NCBI GenBank assembly: GCA_015499995.1
Contig: JADNRV010000183.1
Span: 36,432 to 100,431, forward strand
DNA: 64,000 nt
DNA from: Flammula alnicola
Taxonomy: Eukaryota > Basidiomycota > Agaricomycetes > Agaricales > Strophariaceae
Direction: 5' to 3'
Shown: piece after piece, positions 1-11,334 of the stretch
Layout of the letters: every line of letters begins with the position of its first letter
How positions within the stretch are numbered: position 1 is the first letter of the stretch
Position numbers and translations under genes: made by a program
Notes under the pieces: model-generated
What the model was told of the DNA's origin: nothing
Seen by the model: only the letters and a program-made list of their open reading frames with translations
Databases searched by the model: none

Positions 1-670
1 TAATTACGTTGCACCGGCCGCAGTGACCTCAATCGAGGCATTCCGTGAGCACTTCGAGGTACGCGATTCAGAAACCCAAATGCTGACCCTTTTATAGTAT
101 TAACTTGGTGAGCTAACGTTTTATAACCTAGGTCAATGTTACTGGTGTCCTGGTTCTTTTCCAGGCAGTGTACGATGTCTTGAAAGCAAGTGCATCCCCC
201 AAGTTTATTCCGATCTCGTCCGGTGCAGCGAGCACTGCATACATGGGCGCCTCTCCCGCATTTACGGCCTATGGTGTCAGCAAGGCCGCGCTTAATTGGC
301 TGGCCAGAAAAATTCACTTCGAGAACGAGTGGCTTAGTGAGTTCATATGTTGCCCATTACCTTAAAACCTGACGGCTTATTCATACTCGATCCTCTCTCA
401 GCCTGTTTTCCGCTGGCACCAGGCATGGTTGAGACGGATATGGGTGCGTACTTGGACTTCACCTCGATGGGGGACTTCATGCTCATAATTTTATGCCTAG
501 CGAACGATAACTTTGGTCGCGACACAAGTGGCATACTCGAATCTCTTAAGGGTATGATGGTTACTCCTGCCGTAGCTGCTACTGCGCTCGTCAACACTAT
601 CGAGGGTTCTACCCGGGAGAAGGATGGTGGAGAGTTTATTAATGTAGATGGCACGAAGATTCCATGGTAG
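1..670 (+). CDS. Short-chain dehydrogenase/reductase, 5' end outside window
   Basis: C-terminal part of a classical SDR, an NAD(P)-dependent oxidoreductase. Modelled exons are <1..58, 132..336, 402..443 and 501..670, joined in frame across introns with GT/AG ends. Visible SDR landmarks are the NVTG segment at the start of exon 2, the catalytic Ser region SSGAAS, the catalytic YGVSK (Y-x3-K) and the PGMVETDM segment after the active site. The C-terminus ends DGTKIPW. The Rossmann glycine motif lies upstream of base 1. The shape resembles the fungal sniffer/NorA-like SDRs, but the substrate cannot be read from sequence. It lies 13 kb from the prenyltransferase block, so membership of that cluster is only possible. 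Two nested ATG-started frames in exon 2 are shadows. Confidence 0.85.
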
Positions 671-1167
671 TTTGCAATTTCTTTGGGCGTTCTGGCAATT
701 TAGACCGTTCAGATTGCCCGCCCTGGTCAAGTTTTAGACCGCAAAAAAAATCTCCAGTAGCACGTTGATGTGCGAGGATATTGTAGCTAATATCTTCGTC
801 TCTTATGTCTCTTCTCCGAAACGACATCGATTAGATCCGACGTTACCGTACAAGAAACGTTACATGCAGACATTACAAAGAAATACAGTCTCATGAGATG
901 GGGAAATACAAGTGCGAGGACACGATGAAATGCACAGTAACTACTTCTGGGCACTGTGCGACAGAGCAAAATGGCCGTGGTCAGATATTAAGGAAGGGTA
1001 CAAGAGATGTCCACGCAAGCACAACATCAGGGCCGGGAAGGTGGATGGGAAGGTGTCGTTGAGTACTAGCGAAGCAAGCATGACGCTCCTTCAACTCTCT
1101 ATCGCCCAGCTTCTTCTCACAAGGCTGCCAAAGCAAGAGTATTGTTATTGCTGCCATTATTTCGTAG
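671..1167. other. Intergenic, no gene seen
   Basis: AT-rich spacer between the SDR stop and the stop codon of the minus-strand C2HC protein. Only short overlapping open frames on both strands are present, with no family resemblance and no consistent splice pattern. Confidence 0.5.
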
Positions 1168-1764
1168 TCAGACAGAGAGCTTCATTACCTTGAGAACCCG
1201 ATGACGATCAAAGGCGTCTCCGAGACATTTCCTGCTGTGCTTCTCCCAGAGGTCTGGATAGTAGCGATTGCGATTATCCATCGCTTTCAAGCCATCACAT
1301 CCTCGACACCACACCCAATGCGGCGAGAAGCAAAAGGCCATGTCGTCGTTGGTGAGTAACTGGATTCTTTCAGATTCTTTCTTGTTCTTTCCCGGGATGC
1401 GTTTCCTCCTCGTGGTAGAGGCAACATGTGAAGATGGGAGTGGTAAAAGACTCCTACGATGCGCAGTAATCTTGTACTTCGATCGCGCCACTTCCTTTAA
1501 CTTACGGTCTGGCCACCTCTTGGTGCGCCGGCTCGAGATATTGATGCACGCGGGTGTATTTCTGAGAGGCGGATCCACCGTAGGCTGTAGTTTCTCTGAC
1601 TCTGACGATTGACTATCGCTCTCCGAGGCAACACTAAGGCCCTCCAAATAATTCGCAGCTTTACAGAGGTCATGCAAAGTAGGACATGGAGATAACCCCG
1701 TACAACTTTCACGACACTGGCAATCCAAGGGAGCATTGGGGAGATTTGTTTTGATCCCATGCAC
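1168..1764 (-). CDS. Hypothetical small C2HC-motif protein
   Basis: Single open frame of 198 aa. The last 60 residues contain C-x2-C then H-x3-C (WCRGCDG ... YYPDLWEKHSRKC). This layout is common in agaricomycete hypothetical proteins, where a CxxC pair is followed about 20 residues later by a W-x-x-H-x3-C. Such an arrangement could bind one zinc ion. Upstream are a Ser/Glu-rich stretch (residues ~45-60) and several basic runs (RRTKR, TTRRKR) that could be nuclear-localisation or nucleic-acid-binding patches. A GT donor-like site follows the codons for HRVLK near the end, so the true C-terminus may be spliced on. The start at 1764 is the first ATG of the frame. No function is assigned. Confidence 0.5.
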   Translation of the reverse strand: MHGIKTNLPNAPLDCQCRESCTGLSPCPTLHDLCKAANYLEGLSVASESDSQSSESEKLQPTVDPPLRNTPACINISSRRTKRWPDRKLKEVARSKYKITAHRRSLLPLPSSHVASTTRRKRIPGKNKKESERIQLLTNDDMAFCFSPHWVWCRGCDGLKAMDNRNRYYPDLWEKHSRKCLGDAFDRHRVLKVMKLSV

Positions 1765-2738
1765 AACGGACGAAAAGTCAGAATAATCGCCCTCAGCTTT
1801 GACCAGGAACGTGTCAAAAAACGCCGATAACGAGAAGTATTTTCCTATTTCTCGGACGGTGATTCAGAAGCAGGATTGTTAGAAGCCTAGGAGGGAATGC
1901 CGTGATGCATGTAGTATCAACTTTGACTAGATGTATATACGAGATAGGACGACGGCACAAAGGCACAGCCAAAATATCTCACTCAGACAGACCCGTCTTA
2001 TGAGTCAATTTGTGTTCTGAACGACGACAATTCTTCCGCCACGTCCTCATATGGTACCTCCTTCTAGATGCTGAAGGCCGTGAGGTTCGGGTGCCAATGT
2101 GTGCCGGATTTTATATGAGCTCATGCTGGCGATAAGGAGATATCGCGGGTGGCAAAATGGCTCTTCACGCGGAAGAATTTATCATAAAACGTGTCTGGAT
2201 CGTGTTTTCCATGGTTGTACAGCTGTGCTACACATACTTGGGTTCAGCCTCTGTTCTGGCCCGACTTCCTCCTTTCTATGTCTGACTAGCTAGGATGCAT
2301 CAGCAGATGTAGCTTTAACCTCACGTACCTGCAATAGTACCCGTATGTAGCGGGTTCATCAGGTCATTATCATTCTGACTCAGAGGAGACACAAGTAAGT
2401 GAAAGACGAGCACATAGCATAAGTGATGTGGGGTTGCGTAACAACAAGGTATCTGAAATGCCCATTGCCCCGCCTCGCCAGTGGCAGCTTTCACCCTATG
2501 TCACGCACAATCCATTCCCCGGATGCCGCCCGCGGAAACCCTATTGACAACTGTTCAAATGTTTAAGCTCGTCTAGAGGTATTGCCGCAGGAGGAGTGAA
2601 AACAGATAGAAATGCATTAGCCAAACCGCGATGTTTTCTGACCCATACATACGATGCAGGAGACCGCAAAGCCAGCAAGCAGGAAACAGCAAGGAAACAG
2701 CCAAGTATCGAATGACCATTCACAAGAGAACTGTGCCC
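1765..2738. other. Intergenic, no gene seen
   Basis: Nearly 1 kb with short frames only (for example 2099-2293 + and 2541-2759 -). None has recognisable motifs or a plausible splice partner. Confidence 0.45.
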
Positions 2739-3184
2739 TCGCACGGACCAAGTTATCACGTGGAACGATGACGCGACGGCTTAAACCGTAACGAGTTACG
2801 ATGGAGAATAAGTAGTATTACATTCATACAGAAAAAATAAAGAACATCATGACCGAATAACGACTGAATATTGAATGTCCAACACAACCCAAAAATAGAC
2901 CATGAGAGAAACAGCAAAGAAGAGAATTATGCTCACCAAGAATTGCAGAGGTCATTGGGATGACTCGAACAATTCTTAGGTGCGCTTGTTTGTGAATGAC
3001 AGCGAGAAATGAAACTGGTCACGGAGATAAATGTTCAACATTCAACCTGCGCTGTGCATGCTAAACATCACCGTGGACTAAACCTACATTCGGACAGTTA
3101 GTAAAAGTAAAGTGAATTCAGAAATTCGCATAAAGTACCTCGGAATATTTAACTCATGTAAACCAAAAGTCTTGGTAAACCCAA

Positions 3185-3544
3185 TCAATTTTTTTCATGC
3201 GTCTTCCTTGAAGATTCAGATTTCTCTTCCTTTTCCTGTTGGCGAAGTATTTCTTCGCACAAGAGCATAGCTGCATTACTATCTATGAGATTACTATTTT
3301 CTGCAGTCTAAGAGCATAATGAGACATACCTTCGACTTCACGATCACAATATTCGTGGTGCACCTTTAAAGGAGGAAAATCATCGTTGGAGTCAGTAAGG
3401 AAAGAATCCCCGTGGATGTTCTTAAGCTTCTTTCGGGACTACGATATTGATTCAGGTGGGGTTGACAACAGGATCAAGATTCAAATATTCAAGACACACC
3501 TCGTCCGAGTCATTTGGCTTCGGTGTATTTGACAAGCCTGACAT
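3185..3544 (-). CDS. Duplicated small gene, copy 1 (79 aa, shortened C-terminus)
   Basis: Three-exon model: complement of 3500..3544, 3330..3438 and 3185..3270 (phase 0, then phase 1), encoding 79 aa. The model rests on copy 2: both copies keep the start region (M-S/A-GLSNTPKPNDSDE), the two GT/AG introns and the reading frame, and differences inside exons are in-frame or conservative. The product is very hydrophilic and charged, with a Glu/Lys-rich helix-like tail (ILRQQEKEEKSESSRK). No signal peptide or known domain is seen. Compared with copy 2, the A-run in the last exon is shorter (7 versus 9 A after the G of the GAA codon), so this copy terminates right after EKN while copy 2 continues for 21 residues. 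Function unknown. Confidence 0.55.
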
Positions 3545-4172
3545 TTTCCCGTAAGGTAGAGGTGAAGTGTGTAGGAGATCTCGACAGCAAAGTCGGCAAA
3601 GTCGTAAAAGTCGTAAGGGGACGACGACGAGAAGAGGGTCTGGTGTTTGAGCTTGAGTTGCTTCTGGGCTCGATTGTCTCTGGACTCATATTTTGGATGC
3701 TTCCGAGACATGATTCAGAAATGTTTGGTTCGTTCCAAGTCGCCATTCCACTGCCAGTATTTAAACTGAGCAAGCGTCAGCTGCTGGACAGTGCCCTCGC
3801 ACAGACCACATGGCGCGCTGACGCCTAATTTCCCGACCGCTTAAACGAGTTATGACGCAGAATAGTATTACATTCGTACAGAAGAAGTAAAGGACACCGG
3901 ATAATGAGTGAGTGTCCAACACCACAAAAAAATAGACGATGAGAGAAACAAAGAAGAGAATTATGCTCACCAAGAATTGCAGAGTATCAGACTGGGTCAT
4001 TGGGATGACTCGAACAATTCTTGGGTGAGAAAAAGCCCTTGTCTGTGAATGACAGCGAGAAATCAAGCTCGTCACAGAGATAAAGGTTCAGCCTGCGCTG
4101 TGCATACTAACATCACGAATGGAGGCGTGGACTAAATCGTACATTCGGACAGTTAGTAAAAGTAAAGTGAAT

Positions 4173-4596
4173 TCAGAAATTTGCATACCTCGGAACATTC
4201 AACTCATGTAAGCTGAAGGTCTCTTTAAACCCGATTATTTTTTTTTCGTGCGTCTTCCTTGAAGATTCAGATTTCTCTTCCTTTTCCCGTTGGCGAAGTA
4301 TTTCTTCCCACAAGAGCATTGCTATTTATGAGATATTACCATTTTCCGCAGTCTAAGAGCATAATGAGACATACCTTCGACTCGACGATCACAATATTCG
4401 TGGTGCATCTTTATAGGAGGACTTGATATCTGTTGAAAATCACCATTGGAGTGAGTAAGAAAATAATCTCCGTCGACATTCTTAATCGTCTTTCGAGACT
4501 ATGATATCGATTCAGGTGGGGTTGATAACAGGATCAAGATTCAAGACACACCTCGTCCGAGTCATTTGGCTTCGGTGTATTCGACAATCCTGCCAT
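4173..4596 (-). CDS. Duplicated small gene, copy 2 (105 aa)
   Basis: Paralogue of the gene at 3185-3544 with the same three-exon structure: complement of 4552..4596, 4375..4498 and 4173..4321, 105 aa. Exon 2 is 15 nt longer than in copy 1, an in-frame insertion giving QQISS. The charged segment ILRQREKEEKSESSRK is conserved, then the frame reads through the poly-A run into a 21-residue tail containing ETFSLHELNVPRY. The codon-respecting differences between copies argue that this is or was protein coding. The start ATG is conserved between copies, but upstream sequence in the same frame is also open in copy 2, so a longer N-terminus is possible. No recognised domain; function unknown. Confidence 0.55.
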
Positions 4597-5014
4597 TTTT
4601 CCGTAAGGTAGAGATGGAGTGTGTAGGAGGTCTCGATAGCAAAGTCGGCAAAGTCGTAAGGGGACGACGAGTCGACGACGAGAAGAGGGTGTAGTGTTTG
4701 AGGTTGAGTTGCTTCTGGGCTCGATTGTCTCTGGACTCATTTTGGATGCTTCCGAGACAAGGGTTGGTTCGTCTGTGTTTAAACGTTTCATGAACAAATT
4801 TGCATATAGAGCCACCTATATGACGGTAAACATTGACCTATTTCTGAAAAATACCAAATAATCATTTGTATACTCACCTTCGGATGCAATGCAGCGTGAG
4901 ATATGCTTGAAACGTGGCTCTAGTTCAACTATAGTCAAATACAAAATTAAAAGACTATAGAGACCAAATATCTATTAGCATGAACCTGACGGGCCAGGAT
5001 GATGCATGATGTGC

Positions 5015-5720
5015 GTGGGAAGGTTCACCCAACTCCGATTTATGACTCTGATCGCATGTTCCCCTACTTCAGATTCTTGCTCCTCGCTCTTTGGTCGTTC
5101 ATCCGCATTCTTCAGGCAACCAAATGGACCATATTACACTCGCAGCTGCGATTCTTTCTATGGGCCTTTAGCCTTGAGCGCTGAGGCTTTGAAGCTTTGA
5201 AGGCGGACATTGTGCATCGGTGAGTCAATATATCATTTGCGCGTCTTCACGGCTGCTCGTTTCCATAGGCTGCTCTCTGTCCTATCCACACGCTGGCTTA
5301 AAGGACATCTAAATCGATCGCGTTTGAATTGCGCGTATCTGCTGCTGTTGCCTTGCGCCTCAAGTTTCCCTCATCGCATGCGGCTTTTCCTGCATACATG
5401 CTATCCACCACCCTACGACTCGATGTCACTGGAGTTAGGTGCACCACTTACAGTTTTTGTGATCCTTCTGCTCACGTGCTCCGCAATGATTAGTCGAGCT
5501 ATTTATCAAGCAGTGCTTGGACGCTGGTGCATCCTAGTCTTCTGCGCAAGTCGGTTATACTTGCCATTGCGTGCGTTGGTTTGGTACAAGAAGCTTTTCC
5601 GGGAAGCTCCTTCTTGGAGCGACTTATTTAAGACTTTCCATCCTTCTGTCGGCCGTATTTTCCTTCCCGTTTTGCCCTCGTGGATGAGACGTTCTTGTCC
5701 TCACCGCGCCTATCGCTGCC
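5015..5720 (+). repeat. Diverged dispersed repeat R2, left copy
   Basis: Resembles 36826-37580 in the same orientation. Shared pieces include the gtgcgtggga start, the aggcaacca(g/a)atg block, a tacgctcg/acactcgca block and a ttaagacttttcca-type block near the end, in the same order. Identity is clearly below that of repeat R1. It contains an open frame of 191 aa (5210-5785, +) that is Cys/Leu-rich with hydrophobic stretches but no recognised domain. I treat the frame as repeat content rather than a gene. The element type is unknown and I see no clear terminal repeats. Confidence 0.45.
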
Positions 5721-5785
5721 CTTGGTGGCAGTTACCAGAGTCTTTGATTCCCACTGTTGACGTTGCTGTTATGTCTTCCCAGTAA

Positions 5786-7158
5786 TCAACCACTCCTCCT
5801 ATCTTCGTGGGGATTCCGATTATGCTTTCAGCTTTGTAGATGGCTCTAGAGAGGTGTCTTGCCGTGTAAGCGGACCATTGGAGATGAAGTTCGATCTCGT
5901 CTACGGCTGGTTGGCATGGTGTTTTCCTTCTACACTCACTTTCAAGTCGACGCCAGTTGCGGAGAGTGCCCTTGTCGTCTTTCTCTCGTATCAATGTAAG
6001 GGAAGATATGCCTCATAGGACACATGTGCCTGCTTTTCTACTGGGAGGGTGTTATCCCAACCCCGAACCCCGTCACCGGCATGTGCGTCTGTGTCACGAG
6101 ACAGGTCTAGCTAGGCACAATCCGTCTCACCTGGCGCATTCACTCTTCCCACAACTAGAGCGTCCTTTCCGCCAGTGCACTCGTGCTGCATCTACGTTCG
6201 CTTTATATTGCTGGGAACAAAGATAGTATGTGGAGGTCAGTCATGCCCGGGACTCTGGCATAGATTTCTGCGCTTTCGAAACAGAGCCATCAATTCTCAA
6301 GAGAAACGGCATTTCCTTGACGGTACTTCTGTGCACGGAGCTTACCTTGGGGAAGGTTTATTCAACAGGATAATCTTCGACCTGTGGTCCAGAGTCTACG
6401 ATCATACTATGTTGAGGTGTTTCATTCCAGACACTGAGGCCCATTCTCCGTTTGTCACTCCGTTTATCTAGCGAAGGCTGTGAGCTCCCTCCACTTATCA
6501 GGGGGAAAATGATCATGATCGGTGCCGGTCCGCGGGAGGGGCGATATTTGACAGTTGCAAGAACTACTTCGCACTATTTATACGTCATGTATGCGCTCTC
6601 AACTTCCGTGATTCTTTAATTACAGGCGATAAAAGGATAATATTTCTCATGGCCATGGCTCACGCAACGCCAAGGCGCGGAAATAAGACTCAGGCTTATT
6701 GTTAGAACTTGGCTTAAACCTCCGAGATATGACAAACGCTATTCCGATATACATTTCCAATGCTCATACCGAGGTACCCCAGACAAGAAACATTATCTAC
6801 GTGGGTTTTTCGAATACAGGTAGAGACATTGACTGACATTCATTTCTCAAGCAATGGTTTAAGAAGGGTAATCGGCCAGACGCTTTCGCACGTCATTTGA
6901 GGTCAGATACGCACAAGACATAGGGAGATATTTATGCTCAACGTCGGAGCCGATGGTGGCTTATTATCAGCCGCAAGTTTTCGTATTGTTTTCCGACAAA
7001 ATTTGAAGTGATGAAATCGGAGGTTATTTGCAACTTTCCACTGAGCAAGCTTTGAAAGGGTCCCAACCAGTCAAATCCAAGCGAATTTTCGATTAATCGA
7101 ACTGCATGTGACTTCTATTCCATTTACATAAATTCTGTAAAAACAAAGTAACTGAAAT
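5786..7158. other. Intergenic, no gene seen
   Basis: Short frames on both strands only. The last ~500 bases before 7158 are AT-rich and form the 3' flank of the minus-strand secreted-protein gene. Confidence 0.4.
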
Positions 7159-8155
7159 CTAATACACAATATCAATCTCGCCCGCGGGACTTCCATTAAC
7201 CTTCACCTGCGCTGAGAAGCCATCCGTGGTGTCATTGCGCGTACTCCACTCCAAAGGCGTGAATCCTCCGTTCAGGTTCGTCATAGTGATATTCTTGAAC
7301 GAAGTGGTGCCAGTCGGCAAATCCGTCGTCACTTGAGCGGAGTAGATTTCCAGTGCCTCCCAGGCCCAGTTCAACTGCTCAGTGGTGTTGACGGTGATTG
7401 TCGTGTAGGGACTGTGAGTGAATTGAGCGTTGTATTGGTATGTAGTGTTTCCGGCAGTAGCGAAGGTCTTTTGCAATGTCAGAACGCCGTTCATTGTGGC
7501 GCCTGTGCTGACGGGAACGAGGGTCGTGTGGTACGTGTTGGCTCCCACCAAATACCAAGACGCGGTCGCCCAGTAGTTGCCTCCGCCGGCGCCCGAGGTA
7601 CCGTATTGAAGCACGGGCTGCAGGATTGCATCGTCAGAAACAGGAGTAAGGGCGCTGAAAAGGTACAGCAATTGGTTGTGGTTCGTTTTTGGAACGGGTG
7701 GGACAGTCCAAGAGGAGGAGAAAGAGGAGATAGGGTTGGCGACTGAGTTGTTTGTGAAGTAGGTGTAGGCGACATAGCCCGTGCTTATCGCGCGTGGCTC
7801 AACGACGCGGGAAGGGGAGAACTGGCCGAGAGTGCGAGAAGCCAAGCCCTCGGCTTTGGATATGGGGTTTGTGTGTAGGATTTCGCCGCTCTCGGAGACG
7901 ATATGCACTGCATCAGCTGTATGAAGGATACTGGCACCGTCTGGCACATGATGAACCTGGGATTGGGGACGAGGACCGCCAGGGGTGTTAACGTAGGTTA
8001 CAGCCTTCGACACAGAACAAAAATCAGATATGATATTATGCAGTAAAAGGAAATTTACGTACTGTATCCCGCGTCTCCAACTCTAGAGGGCTGGCAATTG
8101 CGCTTAAAGCGCTGATGACCAACAATGCGCAGGCTGAGAGGGCTTTGAATGACAT
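7159..8155 (-). CDS. Secreted protein of unknown function (312 aa)
   Basis: Two exons: complement of 8063..8155 and 7159..8004, with a 58-nt intron, 312 aa. Exon 1 encodes a clear signal peptide: MSFKALSACALLV followed by ISALSAIAS. After a short pro-like segment the mature protein is Ser/Thr/Asn-rich with several N-x-S/T sites and no cysteine-rich region. A conserved-looking core contains SSSWTVPPVP, ILQPVLQYG and GGGNYWATASWYLV. From memory this block occurs in agaricomycete and bacterial secreted hypotheticals with a predicted beta-sandwich fold. I cannot assign an enzymatic activity. A GTG near 8013 opens the long frame but is inside the intron, so the real start is the ATG at 8155. Confidence 0.75.
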
Positions 8156-9578
8156 CTGGGTTGTTACTGTGAAAAGTAGATAGCATAAGACGGAAGCACC
8201 GACAATCACAGTTTCATTTTGGAACAGCTTAGACGTACTTTGACAGTAAAGAGGCCACGGAAAGATGTCGAGGCGTCTGGGTTTGGGTTCAGGGACAAAG
8301 AATGAAACGTGGGCGGAACAGAGGCCTATTTATTGAAATAGGTCGCGGCAGTCACATTCAAAAACATCTTATTAATTACCTTTCTCCGTCATAAACAGAC
8401 TGGAGGCCTTTGACGGCTAAATTTCGCTGAAGAGTTGCTCCGAACTTCTACGAAGAACAAGGGTATGATGAGCTGGCGGAGACAGCGATATTTTTTTTTT
8501 GACTCTGTCATCGGACGAGATCGACAGAAGTCTTGCAGATACGGCTATTGTTACCGATGTCTTGTCTCATGAGGCCAAACAGTTTTTGGCCCTCTGGCCG
8601 TTGCTCGCTCTGTTGAAAGTGGTGGTCACATTGTCATGGCGGTTCCGTTGCGCTGGCAGTGCGCCATGTGTCGATTAGGTTACCAGTGCAGAAGGCATAC
8701 ATGCGGAAGTTCAGCCCATCTATTCTTTTATCGCATGTAGCAGGTCCTGAAGCCACATGCGAATGTGGACTGACGAGGTTAAGCGTACTTCTTAGATCTT
8801 GGCATCCTACCGACCTATTTTTAGGCTTTCTCATTAGGCAGGATATACGCACGAGTCCTAATGATAGAGGGCCCCGTCAACGTCTGGGCATTCGTTCGAA
8901 CTCTTGACCATGCAATGCGGGAAAGAAACAGGAGTACCGCAGGGTAAAATCAATCTTCACAGAAGGTCAGAATTCGAGATTGCGCCTGGCTTGCAATCGC
9001 TCTAGCCGGGGGTATAGTCCGTTCGACAGCTGTCGTCACTGTTATCCATCCAACTATCTAACAAATAGGCAAAGAACAGTCAGTCATTCTGGGAAGTATA
9101 TATATATCTCACCCACTCTGCCGAAGTCTGAGTCGGCACCTCACGGAGGTGGCATCATCAATGCATGCCCGCTACTCAATTTTCTGCCTCCAATTTCATG
9201 AGGGAAGAATTATGAGATCTATTTTAGTACGAAAAAGAACTCAATCGACTCCGAAGGGGTAGAAACGAGGGAGCAAGTGGCGGAGAGCGCGGATGGAATT
9301 GATGGTCGGATTTCAAAAACATGCACAGGCCTTGGTGTAAATGACGACTTAATCTTATCTCCGACTTTGCTTGCATCGTCGGTTGTTGTGCTCCGTCGCG
9401 ATTCCGAAGATACTGCATTCAAGCAATCATATAATAATTTACCAAGTAGTACAAACCGGATGAGTACCGAATGTGGGGGCCTGCCACCTGGCATCGGCTC
9501 TTATGTCTGAGACTCGAATTACTCAGACGCTGGAAGTTAAATCGTGCGCTTTAGGGCCCGACATAGTCTGTGACCATA
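8156..9578. other. Intergenic, no gene seen
   Basis: Promoter-side flank of the secreted-protein gene, then 3' flank of the DUF6534-type gene. A ~10-base T-run near 8490 and a short TA-dinucleotide run near 9100 are the only obvious local features. The open frames lack motifs or splice partners. Confidence 0.4.
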
Positions 9579-11334
9579 TCAACGAGAATCATGATGATGA
9601 GTTCGACGTAAAATTCCTAAACAGCGATTCAAAAAACGCACCTGAATCTCATAGCTCTCCAGATCTGCAGACTTCCCATCAAACTTATCGGAGGCAACGC
9701 GGAAGGTGCTGCCCTCACTACCGAGGGCATTTTTGCCGTGCATTGCCATACGACCGCTTCCTCCACTCCCATACGAATCCTCGTTGAAAGCGGTCTTCCG
9801 CATGGCAATCCGATTGTTGAATGTCACAAGAAGTGTATTAGAATACCTAAAATTAACCTGAATTGACAAATATAACCAAACCAACCACGAGAAAGCTTAC
9901 AGTTTGCCCAATATGAGGGTTCTTGGTGACGCAATCAGCCACGTCTCGCAGATCAACATTGTGAGCTATTGATAGGTACGTACGTGGCGATGAAAACAGT
10001 ACCGTCCTGTGCAAGAGTCAGTAATCAACGACATGTGCATTGGATGTAAACCGATACTTACAGGAATTGTGACGTATAAGATGAGAGAAGCCAGTGCCAT
10101 GGCAGCTAGTCATGGATCAGATCGGTTAGGTTGACAAGCCAAATGATCACGCAGTTTCAGCATTCACCAGTGAGTGTGTTTGTCTCCACAATCAAGCGTA
10201 CTAGCCTGCCGAGAATTCGGGTCCCGTGTTGATGTCCCTCATTCCGTTTCCTGTAGTAGTACTGGAAATATGGTTCAGAGTTCAACGTTCATTCCTGATC
10301 TTTGAACACAGTGCTCTTACAAGCCATAACATTGTCCCCGAAATGAGGACATCACACACTGGATCGGCAATAAGCCAGAGCTATTTCATTGTGGTCAGCT
10401 GGAAGAAAATTGCAACGGCGGAGATAAGCATACATTGGCTGACTGAGGGAACAGCACATTCTCGTGGAAAAGAGCATACTCTTGGAGCTTGAAGGACTAA
10501 GAAAACCATACCGAGAATAAATAGGAAGCATCAACTGACGAACGAAAGTCACTCACTCGCCAACCCACTACAATAGCTCCAACAGTCTGTGCGATAGCGG
10601 TCTAGATAAAGTTGGACGTTAAATAAGGTATTCAACCCGTGATGCTAGCATTTTTGCCTACCAAGACGATCACAATGCAAATCCACCAATAAGACCTTTG
10701 GAGGACGAAAATTCGATATGCAAAGAAGCATTGCACAACACCGGATATAAGCCCACAGAAAATTGGTGTTTCTATTGGCGAAAGATTCACATGCCCCAAG
10801 TCAATCAGATTACCAAACCCAGTGGCAAACCTACGCGGCTGTCAAAAGGCAGAAGAAAACGGCAGGAGGAAAGGAGTACCAGAAGTATAAAACGGAGGTA
10901 CTCAAAGCGGTCTGGACCACTTCGAAAATGAACGTTCCGTATACTATGGATGAAGGCGGCTCCGATTAGCATAATATTGGTGGAATAATCTGGAACCTCA
11001 CCGAGGATCTTGTGCCATGTCTTGTCGTCAGGAAAATTGAGGTAATAAACATCTTTTTACATTGAAAAGTCTGTATGCATCAAAAAGCTTGTATAGGTTT
11101 CAGGACGCACAGGTTTGGACAGATAATACGCCAAAGAGTCCCCAGTTAAATAATGTTCCGATTAGCTACCAAGAGTTCGATTAGTGTAGTAATAACCACC
11201 CCCCGACTTGCACTGACCTGCGGCCCAGCGCTAGAGGTTCGTTTCGTGAGAGAGCATTTGAGTCGCTAGTGAGAAACCACTTACATTGTAGCGATGTTAG
11301 GAGGAATGGGAGGCAGTTCCGTCGGGTTAGACAT
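9579..11334 (-). CDS. DUF6534-type multi-pass membrane protein (337 aa, 14 exons)
   Basis: Complement of 11285..11334, 11218..11230, 11111..11165, 11002..11052, 10894..10943, 10662..10838, 10557..10601, 10434..10496, 10321..10380, 10168..10261, 10062..10105, 9984..10006, 9901..9921 and 9579..9846. All joins keep frame and give 337 aa. The N-terminus reads IAGPQLIGTLFNWGLFGVLS, the usual opening of this agaricomycete family, followed by YYLNFPDD and ATGFGN. The C-terminal half has LWLIADPVCDVLI, ETNTLTAAMALASL and KLYSNTLLVTFNNR, the hallmark of the DUF6534 domain. About seven membrane segments are expected, giving a plasma-membrane protein of unknown role. The second exon is only 13 nt. The extreme C-terminus could instead be spliced after SYEIQ. 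Single-frame translation hides this gene completely. Confidence 0.85.

Larger units (their letters stand above)
2739..4770 (+). repeat. ~1 kb tandem direct duplication (copies ~2739-3735 and ~3791-4770)
   Basis: Two adjacent direct copies begin with the shared string gccctcgcac (2739 and 3791) and end in the shared tggatgcttccgagaca region (~3700 and ~4750). Long near-identical blocks lie between, such as the caccaagaattgcagag segment and the gacagttagtaaaagtaaag segment. Small indels distinguish the copies. Each copy carries one copy of a small three-exon gene on the minus strand. The copies are diverged by substitutions, so this is not a recent assembly duplication. Confidence 0.85.

Noticed and set aside
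5210..5785. 191-aa open frame
   Set aside because: It lies in repeat R2, and its frame is not preserved in the other copy.
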